Numbered from the stretch's first letter, positions 17,690 to 27,329 are shown. The stretch is 64,000 bases of DNA from Chryseosolibacter sp964563295 (GCA_964563295.1 CAZLWX010000004.1:1-64000), one strand, 5' to 3'. Program-made: numbers and translations. Notes: generated by a model from the letters alone, not told the origin.

Positions 17690-20083
17690 ATGCTAAGAAA
17701 CTACCTGCTGATCAGTATTCGTAACCTTCGCAAGCATTTCACTTATTCGCTTATCAACGTCTCGGGGCTCGGTTTGGGACTCTGCACGTGCCTGCTCCTG
17801 GTCATTTGGCTGCGTCATGAATGGAGTTACGACAGGTTTCACGAAAACGCTGACCGCATCTATCGCGGCTCCCTCGAATACAGTTTTGGTGGGCAAGTAG
17901 CCCGCACATCCGTGTCGCCGACAGCTCTGTTGCCAGCACTCCTGACACTCCCGGAAGTTGAGACTGGAACTCGTGTTTACAATCCGTCCTCTTGGAACCC
18001 CTACATTCTAAAAAGAGGCGACCAACTTTTTCAGGAATCCAGATTTTATGCGGCAGACAGCACTTTTTTTGATGTGTTCTCTTATGAGCTTCTGAGCGGA
18101 GATGCCCACACCGCGCTCGTCGCGCCTTACTCGGTGGTACTGACAGAGTCCATGGCCCGAAAGTATTTTCCCGATGAAGATCCAATAGGAAAAACCCTGA
18201 ACGTGAACAACCGCCGGGATTACACCGTAACCGGCGTCGTGAAAGATCCGCCAACCAATTCTCTCCTCCAGTTTCAATTCCTGAGTTCCTTTAGTTCGCT
18301 GCGCGCCGCCCAGGCAGAGCCGATCTGGTGGAGCGCGAACTACCAGACCTATGTAACGCTCCATCCCAAAGCCAGCATCTCGTCGGTGTTCGATAAAACC
18401 AACGAAATAGTAAAAAAAGCGGTCGGCAGCGAGATCACCGGAGAAAGCGATTATGTGAGGTACAACTTCACGCCGTTGACAGACATTTATCTTAAGTCGG
18501 ATTTTGAAGATGAACCTGAGATGGTCAGCGACATCAAATACATCTATGTATTCTCCGCGGTTGCAGCATTGATCCTGTTGATCGCCTGCATCAACTACGT
18601 GAATTTAGCTACGGCAAGGGCTGCTGACCGTGCCCGTGAGGTTAGCCTTCGAAAAGTTGTGGGTGCCGTCCGAAAGCAGCTGATAGCCCAGTTCATAGGC
18701 GAGTCCATGGTGATTACATTCCTGGCTTTCATGCTAGGCTTCCTAATGACCAATCTCTTCCTCCCGGTTTTCAACGAGCTCACGGGAAAGCACCTGCGAA
18801 GCGAACTGCTGATCGAACCTGGTTTTTTGGGTGTGGCGATCCTCGTGCTTTTTACGATCGCTGTCCTCGCCGGAGCGTATCCGGCATTTGCCATCACGTC
18901 ATTCAAGCCTGTCAGCGTTTTGAAGGGAAACTTCAAGGCTTCCGGGAAAGGTATCTGGCTGCGCAAAGGACTTGTCGTTTTTCAGTTCGGCATTTCCGTG
19001 GTGCTGATTGCGGGCACATTGGTTATTCTCAAGCAGCTGCAGTTCATTCAAGACAAGAAGCTGGGCTACAACCGCGAAAATGTTATTGTACTTCCGCTTG
19101 ACAGTCAAACCGATGAAGTCTTTGAAGCCCTCAAGACGGAACTCCTCGCAAAAGGAGCTGCCGTGCAAGTAGGTCGCGGCACGGAATCGCCGGTAAATAT
19201 CCAGGGCGGCTATTCAATTTCAGTCGGCAGTGGAAACACGCAAGGCGTAGTTACGACGGGGTTGTTGGTCGATGAAGGGTACTTCGATGTGGTGGGCCTC
19301 GAGTTGATTCACGGCCGGAAGTTTACGAGGGAAGACCGCGAAAGGGTAAATCGCGATACGGTGTACACTTTTATCCTTAATGAAGCCGCGCTGGAGGCTC
19401 TTCTTATCGAACCGGACTCCGCGATCGGCATGGTCGCAACCATGGGAGACCGTCGAGGCGAGATCATCGGCGTCATCCGTGACTTCCATTTCAGTTCTCT
19501 TCACAGGAACATTGGTCCGCTCGTAATATTTCCGGAAGAAGAGCAATTCAGTAAGATCCTGATACGCATCCCGGAAGGCAATCTTCCTCAACGGCTCGCC
19601 GACGTTGGTGCAATCTATTCCAGGATTGTCACTCATCGGCCTTTTGAATATCAATTCCTGGATCAGCAGTATCAGGCCTTGTATACCAACGAGCAACGGT
19701 TGAGCTCTGTCTTCCTGGTATTTGCTGCGTTGGCTGTTATCATAGCATGTCTTGGATTGTTGGGTCTTGTGGCCTTCGCCGCATCCCAGAAAACAAAAGA
19801 AATTGGGGTCCGCAAAGTGCTTGGCGCCACAGCCGCCAACATTGTTTTGCTGATCACACGGGAGTTTTCCACGCTGGTCGCGGTTGGCATTGTCATCGGC
19901 TTACCAGTAGCGTACTGGATGATGTCGCAATGGCTGCAGGATTTTGCGTACCGGATTGACGTTGGCCTCGCACCTCTGGCGATCGCATCAGCGCTGTGCA
20001 TTGTTATCGCGGTCACTAGTGCGGGGTATCAGGCTGTGAAAGCATCCCTTACCGATCCCGCGAAAACTCTGCGCAACGAATAA
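17690..20083 (+). CDS. FtsX/MacB-type ABC transporter permease
   Basis: A 797-residue inner-membrane protein with two copies of the MacB periplasmic core plus FtsX permease layout: a helix near 20-42, a large periplasmic domain, three helices (~290-415) ending with NYVNLATARAADRAREVSLRKVVGA, a linker helix, a second periplasmic domain, and three final helices with FAASQKTKEIGVRKVLGA. Such paired permeases are very common in Bacteroidota and work with a separate MacB-like ATPase in export or membrane-stress functions. No ATPase gene is adjacent. It is divergent from the sensor kinase. A terminator lies 135 bp downstream. Confidence 0.9.
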   Translation: MLRNYLLISIRNLRKHFTYSLINVSGLGLGLCTCLLLVIWLRHEWSYDRFHENADRIYRGSLEYSFGGQVARTSVSPTALLPALLTLPEVETGTRVYNPSSWNPYILKRGDQLFQESRFYAADSTFFDVFSYELLSGDAHTALVAPYSVVLTESMARKYFPDEDPIGKTLNVNNRRDYTVTGVVKDPPTNSLLQFQFLSSFSSLRAAQAEPIWWSANYQTYVTLHPKASISSVFDKTNEIVKKAVGSEITGESDYVRYNFTPLTDIYLKSDFEDEPEMVSDIKYIYVFSAVAALILLIACINYVNLATARAADRAREVSLRKVVGAVRKQLIAQFIGESMVITFLAFMLGFLMTNLFLPVFNELTGKHLRSELLIEPGFLGVAILVLFTIAVLAGAYPAFAITSFKPVSVLKGNFKASGKGIWLRKGLVVFQFGISVVLIAGTLVILKQLQFIQDKKLGYNRENVIVLPLDSQTDEVFEALKTELLAKGAAVQVGRGTESPVNIQGGYSISVGSGNTQGVVTTGLLVDEGYFDVVGLELIHGRKFTREDRERVNRDTVYTFILNEAALEALLIEPDSAIGMVATMGDRRGEIIGVIRDFHFSSLHRNIGPLVIFPEEEQFSKILIRIPEGNLPQRLADVGAIYSRIVTHRPFEYQFLDQQYQALYTNEQRLSSVFLVFAALAVIIACLGLLGLVAFAASQKTKEIGVRKVLGATAANIVLLITREFSTLVAVGIVIGLPVAYWMMSQWLQDFAYRIDVGLAPLAIASALCIVIAVTSAGYQAVKASLTDPAKTLRNE

Positions 20084-20217
20084 TGATTTCGTTAGCGACT
20101 ACGGCCTTCTTTGGAAACGCTGTTTTTCGATTGCGAGAACGTGGGACGTCAAGGCCAGTGGCGCAATGGCGATAGTAATAAATGGTTTCATAAGGTGTTC
20201 GGGTACAGCATTGAAAG

Positions 20218-20265
20218 TAGTCCATCTAGTGGTGGATTGGAATACCACGGATTGGACTATTTTTT
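20218..20265 (+). terminator. Rho-independent terminator
   Basis: A long two-step hairpin: outer stem TAGTCCA (20218-20224) / TGGACTA (20253-20259), inner stem GTGGT (20229-20233) / ACCAC (20244-20248), then six T. It lies 135 bp after the FtsX-type permease gene and probably ends its transcript. Confidence 0.65.
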
Positions 20266-20349
20266 GATGGCGTGAGCTTTGAGGTCGGTAACCTTACCAG
20301 ACGTGCAGACGTGAATTACAGACTGGATCGGTTACCGCAAAGACGCGGA

Positions 20350-20368
20350 TCCCGATAGCTCATCGGGA
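20350..20368. repeat. CCCGAT..ATCGGG palindrome
   Basis: Arms tcccgat (20350-20356) and atcggga (20362-20368) with loop agctc. Related palindromes occur at 27413-27430 and 60459-60474. Confidence 0.5.
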
Positions 20369-20410
20369 GCAGAAGGCGGCAGAGAGAATGCTTCACATCT
20401 TGCAAGCTTC

Positions 20411-20452
20411 GAACTACAAACTTCAAACTTAGGAACCCGGAACCTGGAACCT
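20411..20452. repeat. 'aactacaaacttcaaactt / ggaacccggaacctggaacc' word array
   Basis: Tandem-like short words (caaactt twice; ggaacc(c/t) three times) fill the space just before the stop codon of the phosphatase gene. The same vocabulary recurs at 60396-60423 and, as the reverse complement of related words, at 57945-57986. Confidence 0.5.
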
Positions 20453-20454
20453 AT

Positions 20455-21519
20455 TCACTGCTTGTCCACCAACACATTACCCTCACTATCTGGTGGAACG
20501 GATAGCATCGTTTGTACAATCGGTCCGGGTGTTGATGGTGGATTGAAGTTCAGCCCCAGGAAAGCGGCGATCGTCCTCGCCAATTGATCCTGATAATACT
20601 GAGCAGGAACAGCCATCTCTCCAAAAGCCGGTGTGTCGGGGCCAATGACGGCAAACCATAGGTGCCCCGCTGCAGCTGAGAACCGCCTGTGAGACATCCA
20701 ACTATTCTTACCCGCGCCGCGTCCATGGTTGGTGGTAATCACTAACGTAGTATGATCCCGGTATGCAGAATCCTGTTGAATCCACTCCCACATTGATGCA
20801 ACGTATCGATCAACACGATTAGCGGCTTCGAGATAGGCATCGTATTGTTTGTCGTCTGCGTATGTATCCGTTTCGTGGAAGCTGATGAGTAACACCCGCG
20901 GCCTTTCTTTTTTGAGGTAGGCAAAGGCACGGTCAAAAGTATCGGCATCACTGGGCATATCAACGATTGCATCGCCTGAACTATCTTGCGGCGTGCGCCC
21001 GACCAATAATCCTGTTCGTGGCTGATTAAGGACGTAATGCAAGGCCCTGGAAGCCGCGAACACTGCAACCTGTCCCTGATACACCGATTGCCGGTCGATA
21101 AATTCGAGGACAGTTTCGTTGGGGGTAAATTCCGGATGGTTCGACCTGATCATCGGGTCGTAAAAACCGGCAAGCAGTTCGTTATAGCCAGGGTACGACT
21201 GGTGATCCGGATTCTTTGAATTCACCTTCGAATCCAACTTGCGATTTCCATAGAGCTGCCCCCTGGTTCCGATCACATTCCAAAGGAAGGGCATCAGTTT
21301 ACTTCGGCTCACCGATTCCGACGGATCGCCGAACCTCTGCCAAACAAGGGTATCTTCAACATAGTTGGGATCGAAGAGGATTCGTGGATCGGGCCCACCA
21401 AAGACTTCCTTCCAGCGAAAACCATCCAGCGTGACAATGACGATATTTTCCGTCTCTCGCCTTTGTGCAAGGGTCAACAGCGGAATCAACATCACAAGAA
21501 TAGAGAGGTAAGCTCTCAT
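20455..21519 (-). CDS. alkaline-phosphatase-superfamily phosphohydrolase, secreted
   Basis: A 354-residue protein with signal peptide MRAYLSILVMLIPLLTLAQ. The mature part opens IVIVTLDGFRWKEVFGG, the first metal site of the alkaline phosphatase superfamily. It then has HQSYPGYNELLAGF (position of the nucleophile in nucleotide pyrophosphatase-like members), LISFHETDTYADD and ITTNHGRGAG (later metal ligands). This group is often labelled phosphoglyceromutase, but the signal peptide argues for a periplasmic phosphatase or phosphodiesterase. The substrate is unknown. It is divergent from the PHP gene. Confidence 0.8.
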   Translation of the reverse strand: MRAYLSILVMLIPLLTLAQRRETENIVIVTLDGFRWKEVFGGPDPRILFDPNYVEDTLVWQRFGDPSESVSRSKLMPFLWNVIGTRGQLYGNRKLDSKVNSKNPDHQSYPGYNELLAGFYDPMIRSNHPEFTPNETVLEFIDRQSVYQGQVAVFAASRALHYVLNQPRTGLLVGRTPQDSSGDAIVDMPSDADTFDRAFAYLKKERPRVLLISFHETDTYADDKQYDAYLEAANRVDRYVASMWEWIQQDSAYRDHTTLVITTNHGRGAGKNSWMSHRRFSAAAGHLWFAVIGPDTPAFGEMAVPAQYYQDQLARTIAAFLGLNFNPPSTPGPIVQTMLSVPPDSEGNVLVDKQ

Positions 21520-21636
21520 AGCGCGCTTGATATTTTGTTGCGGCTGAAAAAATTGTACCCGCCGCCAGCGACCATTGCAAACGGGGTTAGGACCATTCCG
21601 GCAAATCCTCTAACTTCCAAATTTTATTCACGACCG

Positions 21637-22479
21637 ATGTGGGCAAATTATCACATGCACAACCGGTACTGCGATGGAATTGGAGAATTGACCGACTACG
21701 CGAATGAGGCGATCAACCGCGAAATGATCTCAATAGGGTTCTCATCACATGCACCGCTGCCGTTTCCATGTAAATGGTCTATGAATAAACAGCACCTCGG
21801 TCGCTACCTGGAAGAAGCTTCACACGTAAGAGAATCTTTCCCTTCATTGCAAATCTACACTGGCCTTGAAGTCGATTTTATTGCCGGCATGGCGGGGCCA
21901 TCGGACTATGACGACCTGCTTGATTATACGATTGGATCAATTCATTTTGTCGACCAATTCCCTGACGGCCGATTCTGGGAGATTGACGGCTCACACGAAA
22001 GTTTCGTTGAAGGGCTATCGGTAATCTTTAAGAGCGACGTTCGTCAAGCGATCGAACGGTATTTTGAGCTGACCAGGCAAATGCTTGAGCAATCCCGCCC
22101 AGCCGTCGTCGGTCACCTCGATAAAATCAAAATCCAGAACCGACGGCTTTTTGATGAGTCGGATCAATGGTATCGCGACGCGGTGACCGATACGCTGGAT
22201 GTCATTCAAAAGACCGGAGTTATAGTGGAAGTTAACACACGCGGCCAGTACCTGGGAAAATCAACAACGACATACCCAAGCCCGTGGATTTTGGAACTGG
22301 TGCATCAGCGAAACATCCCGGTAACGATCAGCAGCGATGCGCATAAACCGGGGGATATCATCAATGGATTTCCATCATGTGCATCCATGCTCTTTAATTC
22401 GGGATTCCGAAATATTTCGGTACTATTGGACGGTTCCTGGACGTCCGTTAAACTTACCGCCAATGGTCTTTCGCTCTAA
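21637..22479 (+). CDS. PHP-domain histidinol-phosphatase-like phosphoesterase
   Basis: A 280-residue protein read from the ATG at 21637, which places the first PHP metal motif at the very N-terminus (NYHMHNRYCDG, HxH). Other PHP motifs follow: FSSHAPLPF, TGLEVDF, GSIHFVD, VGHLDKIK and TISSDAHKPGDI. The layout is that of the HisK-type histidinol phosphatase family, a trinuclear-metal phosphoesterase. No other his gene is nearby, so another phosphorylated substrate is possible. Its 3' end overlaps the DUF5690 transporter gene by 17 bp, so the two are likely co-translated. Confidence 0.85.
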   Translation: MWANYHMHNRYCDGIGELTDYANEAINREMISIGFSSHAPLPFPCKWSMNKQHLGRYLEEASHVRESFPSLQIYTGLEVDFIAGMAGPSDYDDLLDYTIGSIHFVDQFPDGRFWEIDGSHESFVEGLSVIFKSDVRQAIERYFELTRQMLEQSRPAVVGHLDKIKIQNRRLFDESDQWYRDAVTDTLDVIQKTGVIVEVNTRGQYLGKSTTTYPSPWILELVHQRNIPVTISSDAHKPGDIINGFPSCASMLFNSGFRNISVLLDGSWTSVKLTANGLSL

Positions 22480-23794
22480 GTCTGCGATCACAGAAAAGCT
22501 CCGGCACGTCAGCCCTGTTTGGTTCACGATATATGCTTCGGTAAGTGCCTTCTGTCTGTACACCTGTATCTACGCATTTCGAAAGACATTCACGGCCGCG
22601 ACATTCGATGACATCGCTTTCGCGGGATACAGTTATAAGTTTTGGCTGGTCATCTTTCAGGTTGTGGGCTATGCAGCCGCAAAATTCTTCGGCATCAAAT
22701 ACATAGCCGAACTGAAGGCCCAAGCTCGGACTTCAGGAATCCTGTTGATGGTGAGCATCGCCGGCCTCGCATGGCTTCTCTTCGCCCTCGTACCACGCCC
22801 CTATAATATTGTATTTCTCTTCATGAACGGCTTTCCGCTGGGATTAGTGTGGGGGATGGTCTTTGGATATCTCGAGGGTCGTCGCATGACCGAAGTCCTC
22901 GGCGCCGCCCTCTCCGTGAGCTTTATTTTTTCAGCGGGACTTTGTCGCTCTGTCGGCGCGTACCTGATGACCGATTGGAATGTGTCTGAAACCTGGATGC
23001 CGTTTGCCGCGTGCATGGTCTTCCTGCTGCCGATGCTTGTATTCTTGTGGTTGCTCGACAAAGTGCCACCTCCAACCGCTCTCGACGAACAACTAAGAAC
23101 CAGGAGGCAACCCATGGATGGCCGGGAACGCCGGCGGTTCATTCAAACCTTCCTTCCGGGAATTGCACTTTTTGTCATGGCCTACATCCTGCTGACGGCG
23201 TTCCGCGACTTTCGCGAAAACTTTGCTTCCGACGTTTGGAAAACGCTGGGCTACGGAGACCAGCCCGGTATCTACACCCAAACGGAGACTCCGGTATCGA
23301 TGGCTGTGCTGGTGATTATGGGGAGCATTATGATCATCCGAAACAACATGAGGGCACTGATCGTCAATCACCTCGTGATTATGGGTGGCATGATCATGAT
23401 CGGCGCCGGCACATTTCTGTTTGAAGTTAAGCTGATCAGCGCGCCGCTTTGGATGATTCTTATCGGAATGGGATTGTACCTTGGTTATGTTCCCTTTAAC
23501 AGCATCTTTTTCGATCGGCTTATTGCGGCGTTTCAATATGCGGGAACCGTGGGCTTCATCATGTATGTCGCCGACGCATTTGGATACCTCGGCAGCATCA
23601 GTGTATTGGTCTTTAAAGAGTCTGGCTATACCAATCTCAGCTGGCTCGACTTCTTCATCCGCGGTGGCTACACCTTGTCGGGTGCGGGGACTCTGCTGAT
23701 AGCAGGATCAATGATTTATTTCAAAAAGAAACACCAACTGCTCACTGCCAGCAGCAGTGTATCTCCGGAAGCGGTGCATCAAAAGCAGGCGTGA
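22463..23794 (+). CDS. DUF5690 family MFS-like transporter
   Basis: A 443-residue protein from the ATG at 22463, inside the end of the PHP gene; an upstream start would only add translation of the PHP gene in another frame. It has about twelve hydrophobic helices, with ACLYTCIYAFRKTFTAATF-like first-helix features (YAFRKTF), GFPLGLVWGMVFGYLEGRR and a YVADAFGYLGS segment near the end. This matches DUF5690, a branch of the major facilitator superfamily in Bacteroidota. Substrate unknown. Coupling to a phosphoesterase suggests uptake or release of a related metabolite, but that is inference. Confidence 0.8.
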   Translation: MVFRSKSAITEKLRHVSPVWFTIYASVSAFCLYTCIYAFRKTFTAATFDDIAFAGYSYKFWLVIFQVVGYAAAKFFGIKYIAELKAQARTSGILLMVSIAGLAWLLFALVPRPYNIVFLFMNGFPLGLVWGMVFGYLEGRRMTEVLGAALSVSFIFSAGLCRSVGAYLMTDWNVSETWMPFAACMVFLLPMLVFLWLLDKVPPPTALDEQLRTRRQPMDGRERRRFIQTFLPGIALFVMAYILLTAFRDFRENFASDVWKTLGYGDQPGIYTQTETPVSMAVLVIMGSIMIIRNNMRALIVNHLVIMGGMIMIGAGTFLFEVKLISAPLWMILIGMGLYLGYVPFNSIFFDRLIAAFQYAGTVGFIMYVADAFGYLGSISVLVFKESGYTNLSWLDFFIRGGYTLSGAGTLLIAGSMIYFKKKHQLLTASSSVSPEAVHQKQA

Positions 23795-23813
23795 GTCAGA
23801 GACCACGGTCAAC

Positions 23814-24401
23814 TCAAAGTGCGTGAATGTTTGCCCGTGTGAAATAATCCTGCAACGACTGGTCAACCGTTTCAATTGCACGACGGCGAAGCCGCCCATC
23901 GCCGCGGTCAGCATGCTTGAGAATTTCCTTGCACTCACGTAAAAACACCAACTCGAAATCGGTTTCTGCACGACTGATGTCTTTTACATTGTCAATGATG
24001 TCGGCGTACTTGATTGTTTGAGCCTCATGGCTAACGGTTCCCAAGCGCTTCGCCTCCCACGTTTTCCTGGTACGACGGTTGGACGCGGGAAAGTCCTTTT
24101 TTGTAAATACGTCAGTCAGCTCGACCACCAGTGAAAAGGTCTTCGACGCCTTTCGCGACCCCATGGTTTGCGAAAGAAACTCTGCCAAAGCCTCCTTTTC
24201 CACAGACGTGTCTTCCAGGATGTCGTGAAGCAAAGCGGCAGCGAGTACGGTCTGGTCGCTTGTGTATTCGCCGCAGATGGTCATCACTCGTCGTAAGTGG
24301 TTGACGTAAGGCTCTTTCGCAAATTTTCGCATCTGATCGCCGTGGGATTCATTGGCAAATGCCATCACCCGATCCAGTACGTCATCCCGTGTGGTTTCCA
24401 C
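23814..24401 (-). CDS. HD-domain (RelA/SpoT-hydrolase-like) phosphohydrolase
   Basis: The protein shows VMAFANESHGDQMRKFAKEPYVNHLRRV, then AALLHDILEDTSV (the HD metal motif), LVVELTDVFTK and TIKYADIIDN. This arrangement is shared by single-domain HD hydrolases related to the SpoT/Mesh1 (p)ppGpp hydrolase. Length is 195 residues from the GTG at 24401. I prefer that start because it matches the usual distance to the first helix and leaves room for a promoter after the terminator at 24524; an alternative GTG at 24485 exists. No synthetase domain is present. Whether it acts on ppGpp is unproven. Confidence 0.75.
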   Translation of the reverse strand: METTRDDVLDRVMAFANESHGDQMRKFAKEPYVNHLRRVMTICGEYTSDQTVLAAALLHDILEDTSVEKEALAEFLSQTMGSRKASKTFSLVVELTDVFTKKDFPASNRRTRKTWEAKRLGTVSHEAQTIKYADIIDNVKDISRAETDFELVFLRECKEILKHADRGDGRLRRRAIETVDQSLQDYFTRANIHAL

Positions 24402-24510
24402 GATCTGAAAGGAGTAAAATCCCGTGCATTCGCCACCGCGCGACAAGAAAAGTCGCTTGGGAATGTATTGTGGCGATCTGTTCACAATTCAAAGATCTGT
24501 GCACCATTCA

Positions 24511-24546
24511 AAAAGGAATAAAAAACCCCGAACTGCTTCCGGGGTT
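24511..24546 (-). terminator. Rho-independent terminator of the sulfatase-FGE operon
   Basis: Stem aaccccg (24524-24530) / cggggtt (24540-24546), 9-nt loop. Read on the minus strand it continues into a T-rich tail (TTTTATTCCTTTT). It lies between the FGE-like gene and the HD gene and separates the two transcripts. Confidence 0.75.
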
Positions 24547-24679
24547 AGTACAGGCCAAAGAAAAGACCCTCTCTATAAAACTTTGAACCTGCATGACAAA
24601 GTAGACGAATTTCTGCCAATCAATCGACAATTGTATCCGATTAATTTTTTGACCCCTGGCTCAACGGCCAAATCGGCCG

Positions 24680-25732
24680 CTACTGAGAACTTTTTGCGCA
24701 CCGGAAGCCGATGTGCGACTGGCCGCTGTCAAAAGCGGTGGCCTGTCTGGCGCTGGGGCGATAGTTGGCACAGTAGTCCATGGCACACAAAAACGAGCCG
24801 CCTTTTGTAACATATTTTTTGATATTGGGCTCATTTGGATCAAACGACCGTTCGGGACCTGACGGGTTCACCGCCAAACCTTGCTGTGCAAGCACATGAT
24901 AATAGTCGGGGTCATAGAGATCGCTGGTCCACTCCCATACATTGCCGATCATGTCGTAAAGACCATACTGATTAGGAGGAAAACTCTTGACAGCTGCACT
25001 CGACTCAAAACCGTCCAGGACGATGTTGCGATAAGGAAAGCTGCCCTGGAACACGTTCGCAGTGAATTTTCCGTCGGGCGCCAGGTCGGCCTTCATGTCA
25101 AACGGTTTTGATTCCTGTCCGCCGCGCGATGCAAATTCCCATTCAGCCTCTGTCGGGAGTCGCTTTCCCGCCCATTGGCAATAAGCGACCGCGTCCTCAT
25201 AGGCGACGTGGACGACGGGATGATCCCATCGGTTATCAAGATTGCTTCCCTTGCCTTCGGGTTGTCTCCAGTTGGCGCCCGGCATCCACCGCCACCATTG
25301 CGAATAGTCATTGAGGCTCACCGGACCATTCGGCGGAAAGAATACGAGCGATCCGGCGACGAGAAGGCTGTCGGGAGGCTTCGGCGTTCCGGGCGGAAGC
25401 TGCTCTTTCAACTCTTCCCAATCGGGTTTTCGTTCGGCAACCGTGACGTAACCCGTTGCCTCAACAAATTTCCGGAACTGTGTGTTGGTTACCTCGGTCG
25501 CATCAAGCCAAAAGCCATCCACCTTCACCTGGTGAGCGGGCCGTTCATGGATATACGATTGATTATCGTTTGTACCCATCGTGAACTCTCCACCCGGGAT
25601 CCAAACCATACCTTCCGGTGCTTCCGTCGGTTGTTGATCTGATGTTGTAGATCGGTCAGCCTCACATGCCGCAAGCAGGCAGACGGCGGCCAACGTTAAC
25701 GCGCTATACTTTCTCACGAACAGATTCAACAT
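24680..25732 (-). CDS. formylglycine-generating enzyme (SUMF1/FGE family), lipoprotein
   Basis: A 350-residue protein with a lipoprotein signal (MLNLFVRKYSALTLAAVCLLAAC, Cys23). The FGE-sulfatase fold runs from MVWIPGGEFTMGTND through VKVDGFWLDATEVTN, HPVVHVAYEDAVAYCQWAGKRLPTEAEWE and NVWEWTSDLYDPDYY. The C-terminus GGSFLCAMDYC has Cys316 and Cys321 five residues apart, the spacing of the catalytic, copper-binding cysteine pair in aerobic FGE. Many SUMF1-like proteins lack this pair, so this one may be a true sulfatase-activating enzyme. It lies 25 bp after a C-type sulfatase gene. The lipoprotein signal predicts activity outside the cytoplasm. Confidence 0.85.
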   Translation of the reverse strand: MLNLFVRKYSALTLAAVCLLAACEADRSTTSDQQPTEAPEGMVWIPGGEFTMGTNDNQSYIHERPAHQVKVDGFWLDATEVTNTQFRKFVEATGYVTVAERKPDWEELKEQLPPGTPKPPDSLLVAGSLVFFPPNGPVSLNDYSQWWRWMPGANWRQPEGKGSNLDNRWDHPVVHVAYEDAVAYCQWAGKRLPTEAEWEFASRGGQESKPFDMKADLAPDGKFTANVFQGSFPYRNIVLDGFESSAAVKSFPPNQYGLYDMIGNVWEWTSDLYDPDYYHVLAQQGLAVNPSGPERSFDPNEPNIKKYVTKGGSFLCAMDYCANYRPSARQATAFDSGQSHIGFRCAKSSQ

Positions 25733-25757
25733 TTATAGAGATAAATTGGATTATGAA

Positions 25758-27329
25758 TTAGTCATTATTTCGATGATCGCCAAAACGCTTTTTAACGGTC
25801 CGCTTAAGCGGAATTTTCATGCCCCCGGTACTCTCCAGCCAATCATAAATATCGTTCGTGAGCTCCTCAATCAAAGCTTGATGTTCCGGGGCTGCGATCA
25901 AATTATTCATTTCGTAGGGGTCCTCCTGCAAATCGTAAAACTCGTCGGTATCCCAAACGCCATGGTTTCGAATGAGTTTATATCGATCTGTTCTCACGCC
26001 GTGCATCGTCGGCGTATGAGGGAAGTCGTATTCCCAGTAGTACTCATAAAATACTTTATCGCGCAATTTGGTTTCCGTGCCGGTGAGCAATGGCAGTATC
26101 GAGTAACCTTGCATGTGGTCGGGCTTTTGAAGGCCCGCGACTTCAAGGATGGTCGGAGCGACATCGATATTCTGGATCATGGCATTCATCACTTTTCCTC
26201 CCTTGAAGATCGCGGGGCAACGAATCAGAAATGGCAATTTCGCCGACTCCTCATAGAAATGCCGCTTGTCGATCAGGCCGTGTTCGCCAAAGGAGAATCC
26301 GTTATCACCCATGTAGATGACCAGCGTTTCTTCGGTCATGCCATTCTTGTCGAGGTATTCAAGAACCTTGCCGACACTTTCATCTACCGCTAACAAGGTC
26401 TCGCAATAACGCCTGTAGAAGTCTTCAAAGCCGATGGCACCGTGATACATGTAGTCGACGCCATGCCAGCTTTCGCGCTGCATTTTCTGCCAGTCGGGAA
26501 CCCTGCCTTTGCCGTAATATTGTGCCCCATTTAAGGGTTTGGTGGCCCCGCGCTCGGCTTCCATCGTCACATTATCGCTAAGCTTTCCAACGACAGGGCC
26601 TTTCGATGTGTTGTACGAAGGAGGATATGTTATCGGGGCATTGTCGTATTTACCTTTATGTCGTTTCGCAGGGCTGAATTCCGAATGGACTGCCTTGTGG
26701 GAGAGATATAGGAAGAACGGACGGTCCTTGTCGCGTTTTTCCAACCACTCTAACGCGTGCTCGGTCAGCAGGTCGGTAATGTAGGTCGAGTCGCCATACT
26801 TCTGCTGCTTGCCATTTATGTTAAGGGTTGGGTTATAGTAAACACCCTGTCCCCTGAAACTCTCCCAGTGATCGAACCCGGGTCGTGGACGGTCATCCGC
26901 CTCACCCATATGCCATTTTCCAAAAAAAGCCGTTGCGTAGCCAGCCCGCTGAAGGTATTGAGGAAAGAAGGTCAGGTTGCCTGGGTCAGGTGCGATGTTA
27001 TCCACAACGGTGTGGCTATGCGAATACAAACCCGTCAGGATCGATGCACGGCTCGGCGAGCAAAGCGCAGTGGTGGCATACGCATTGGGAAAGTACGCTC
27101 CTTCATGGGCCAGCCGGTCCATATTCGGTGTCTCCAGCCAGGGAACTTTTCCGGTAAATCCCATAAAATCGAACCGATGGTCGTCGGTCAGAATGAAGAT
27201 CACATTGCGCGGCGAGGCGCCTTCAATCCGCTTCAGGTTGAGCGAAGCCTGATCTTCCTGTTTTCCCGTTTGTGCACATGAGATGAGTACCAGGAAGATC
27301 ACCAATCCGGAAATCATTGACTTTAACAT
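25758..27329 (-). CDS. C-type sulfatase, lipoprotein
   Basis: A 523-residue protein from the ATG at 27329, giving signal MLKSMISGLVIFLVLISC (lipobox Cys18). A start 33 bases upstream is less likely. The sulfatase core is clear: NVIFILTDDHRFD (calcium ligands), then CSPSRASILTG with Cys90 as the residue converted to formylglycine, GKWHMGE, and YMGDNGFSFGEHGLIDKR. C-terminal NFPHTPTMHGVRTDRYKLI-like features and DLQEDPYEMNNL complete the family pattern. It removes sulfate esters from glycans or other molecules, probably at the outer membrane or periplasm. It forms an operon with the FGE gene. Confidence 0.93.
   Translation of the reverse strand: MLKSMISGLVIFLVLISCAQTGKQEDQASLNLKRIEGASPRNVIFILTDDHRFDFMGFTGKVPWLETPNMDRLAHEGAYFPNAYATTALCSPSRASILTGLYSHSHTVVDNIAPDPGNLTFFPQYLQRAGYATAFFGKWHMGEADDRPRPGFDHWESFRGQGVYYNPTLNINGKQQKYGDSTYITDLLTEHALEWLEKRDKDRPFFLYLSHKAVHSEFSPAKRHKGKYDNAPITYPPSYNTSKGPVVGKLSDNVTMEAERGATKPLNGAQYYGKGRVPDWQKMQRESWHGVDYMYHGAIGFEDFYRRYCETLLAVDESVGKVLEYLDKNGMTEETLVIYMGDNGFSFGEHGLIDKRHFYEESAKLPFLIRCPAIFKGGKVMNAMIQNIDVAPTILEVAGLQKPDHMQGYSILPLLTGTETKLRDKVFYEYYWEYDFPHTPTMHGVRTDRYKLIRNHGVWDTDEFYDLQEDPYEMNNLIAAPEHQALIEELTNDIYDWLESTGGMKIPLKRTVKKRFGDHRNND

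Larger units (their letters stand above)
20084..20454. other. intergenic region between convergent genes
   Basis: No coding sequence is seen. It holds a plus-strand terminator at 20218-20265, a CCCGAT..ATCGGG palindrome at 20350-20368, and a word array at 20411-20452. Confidence 0.5.
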
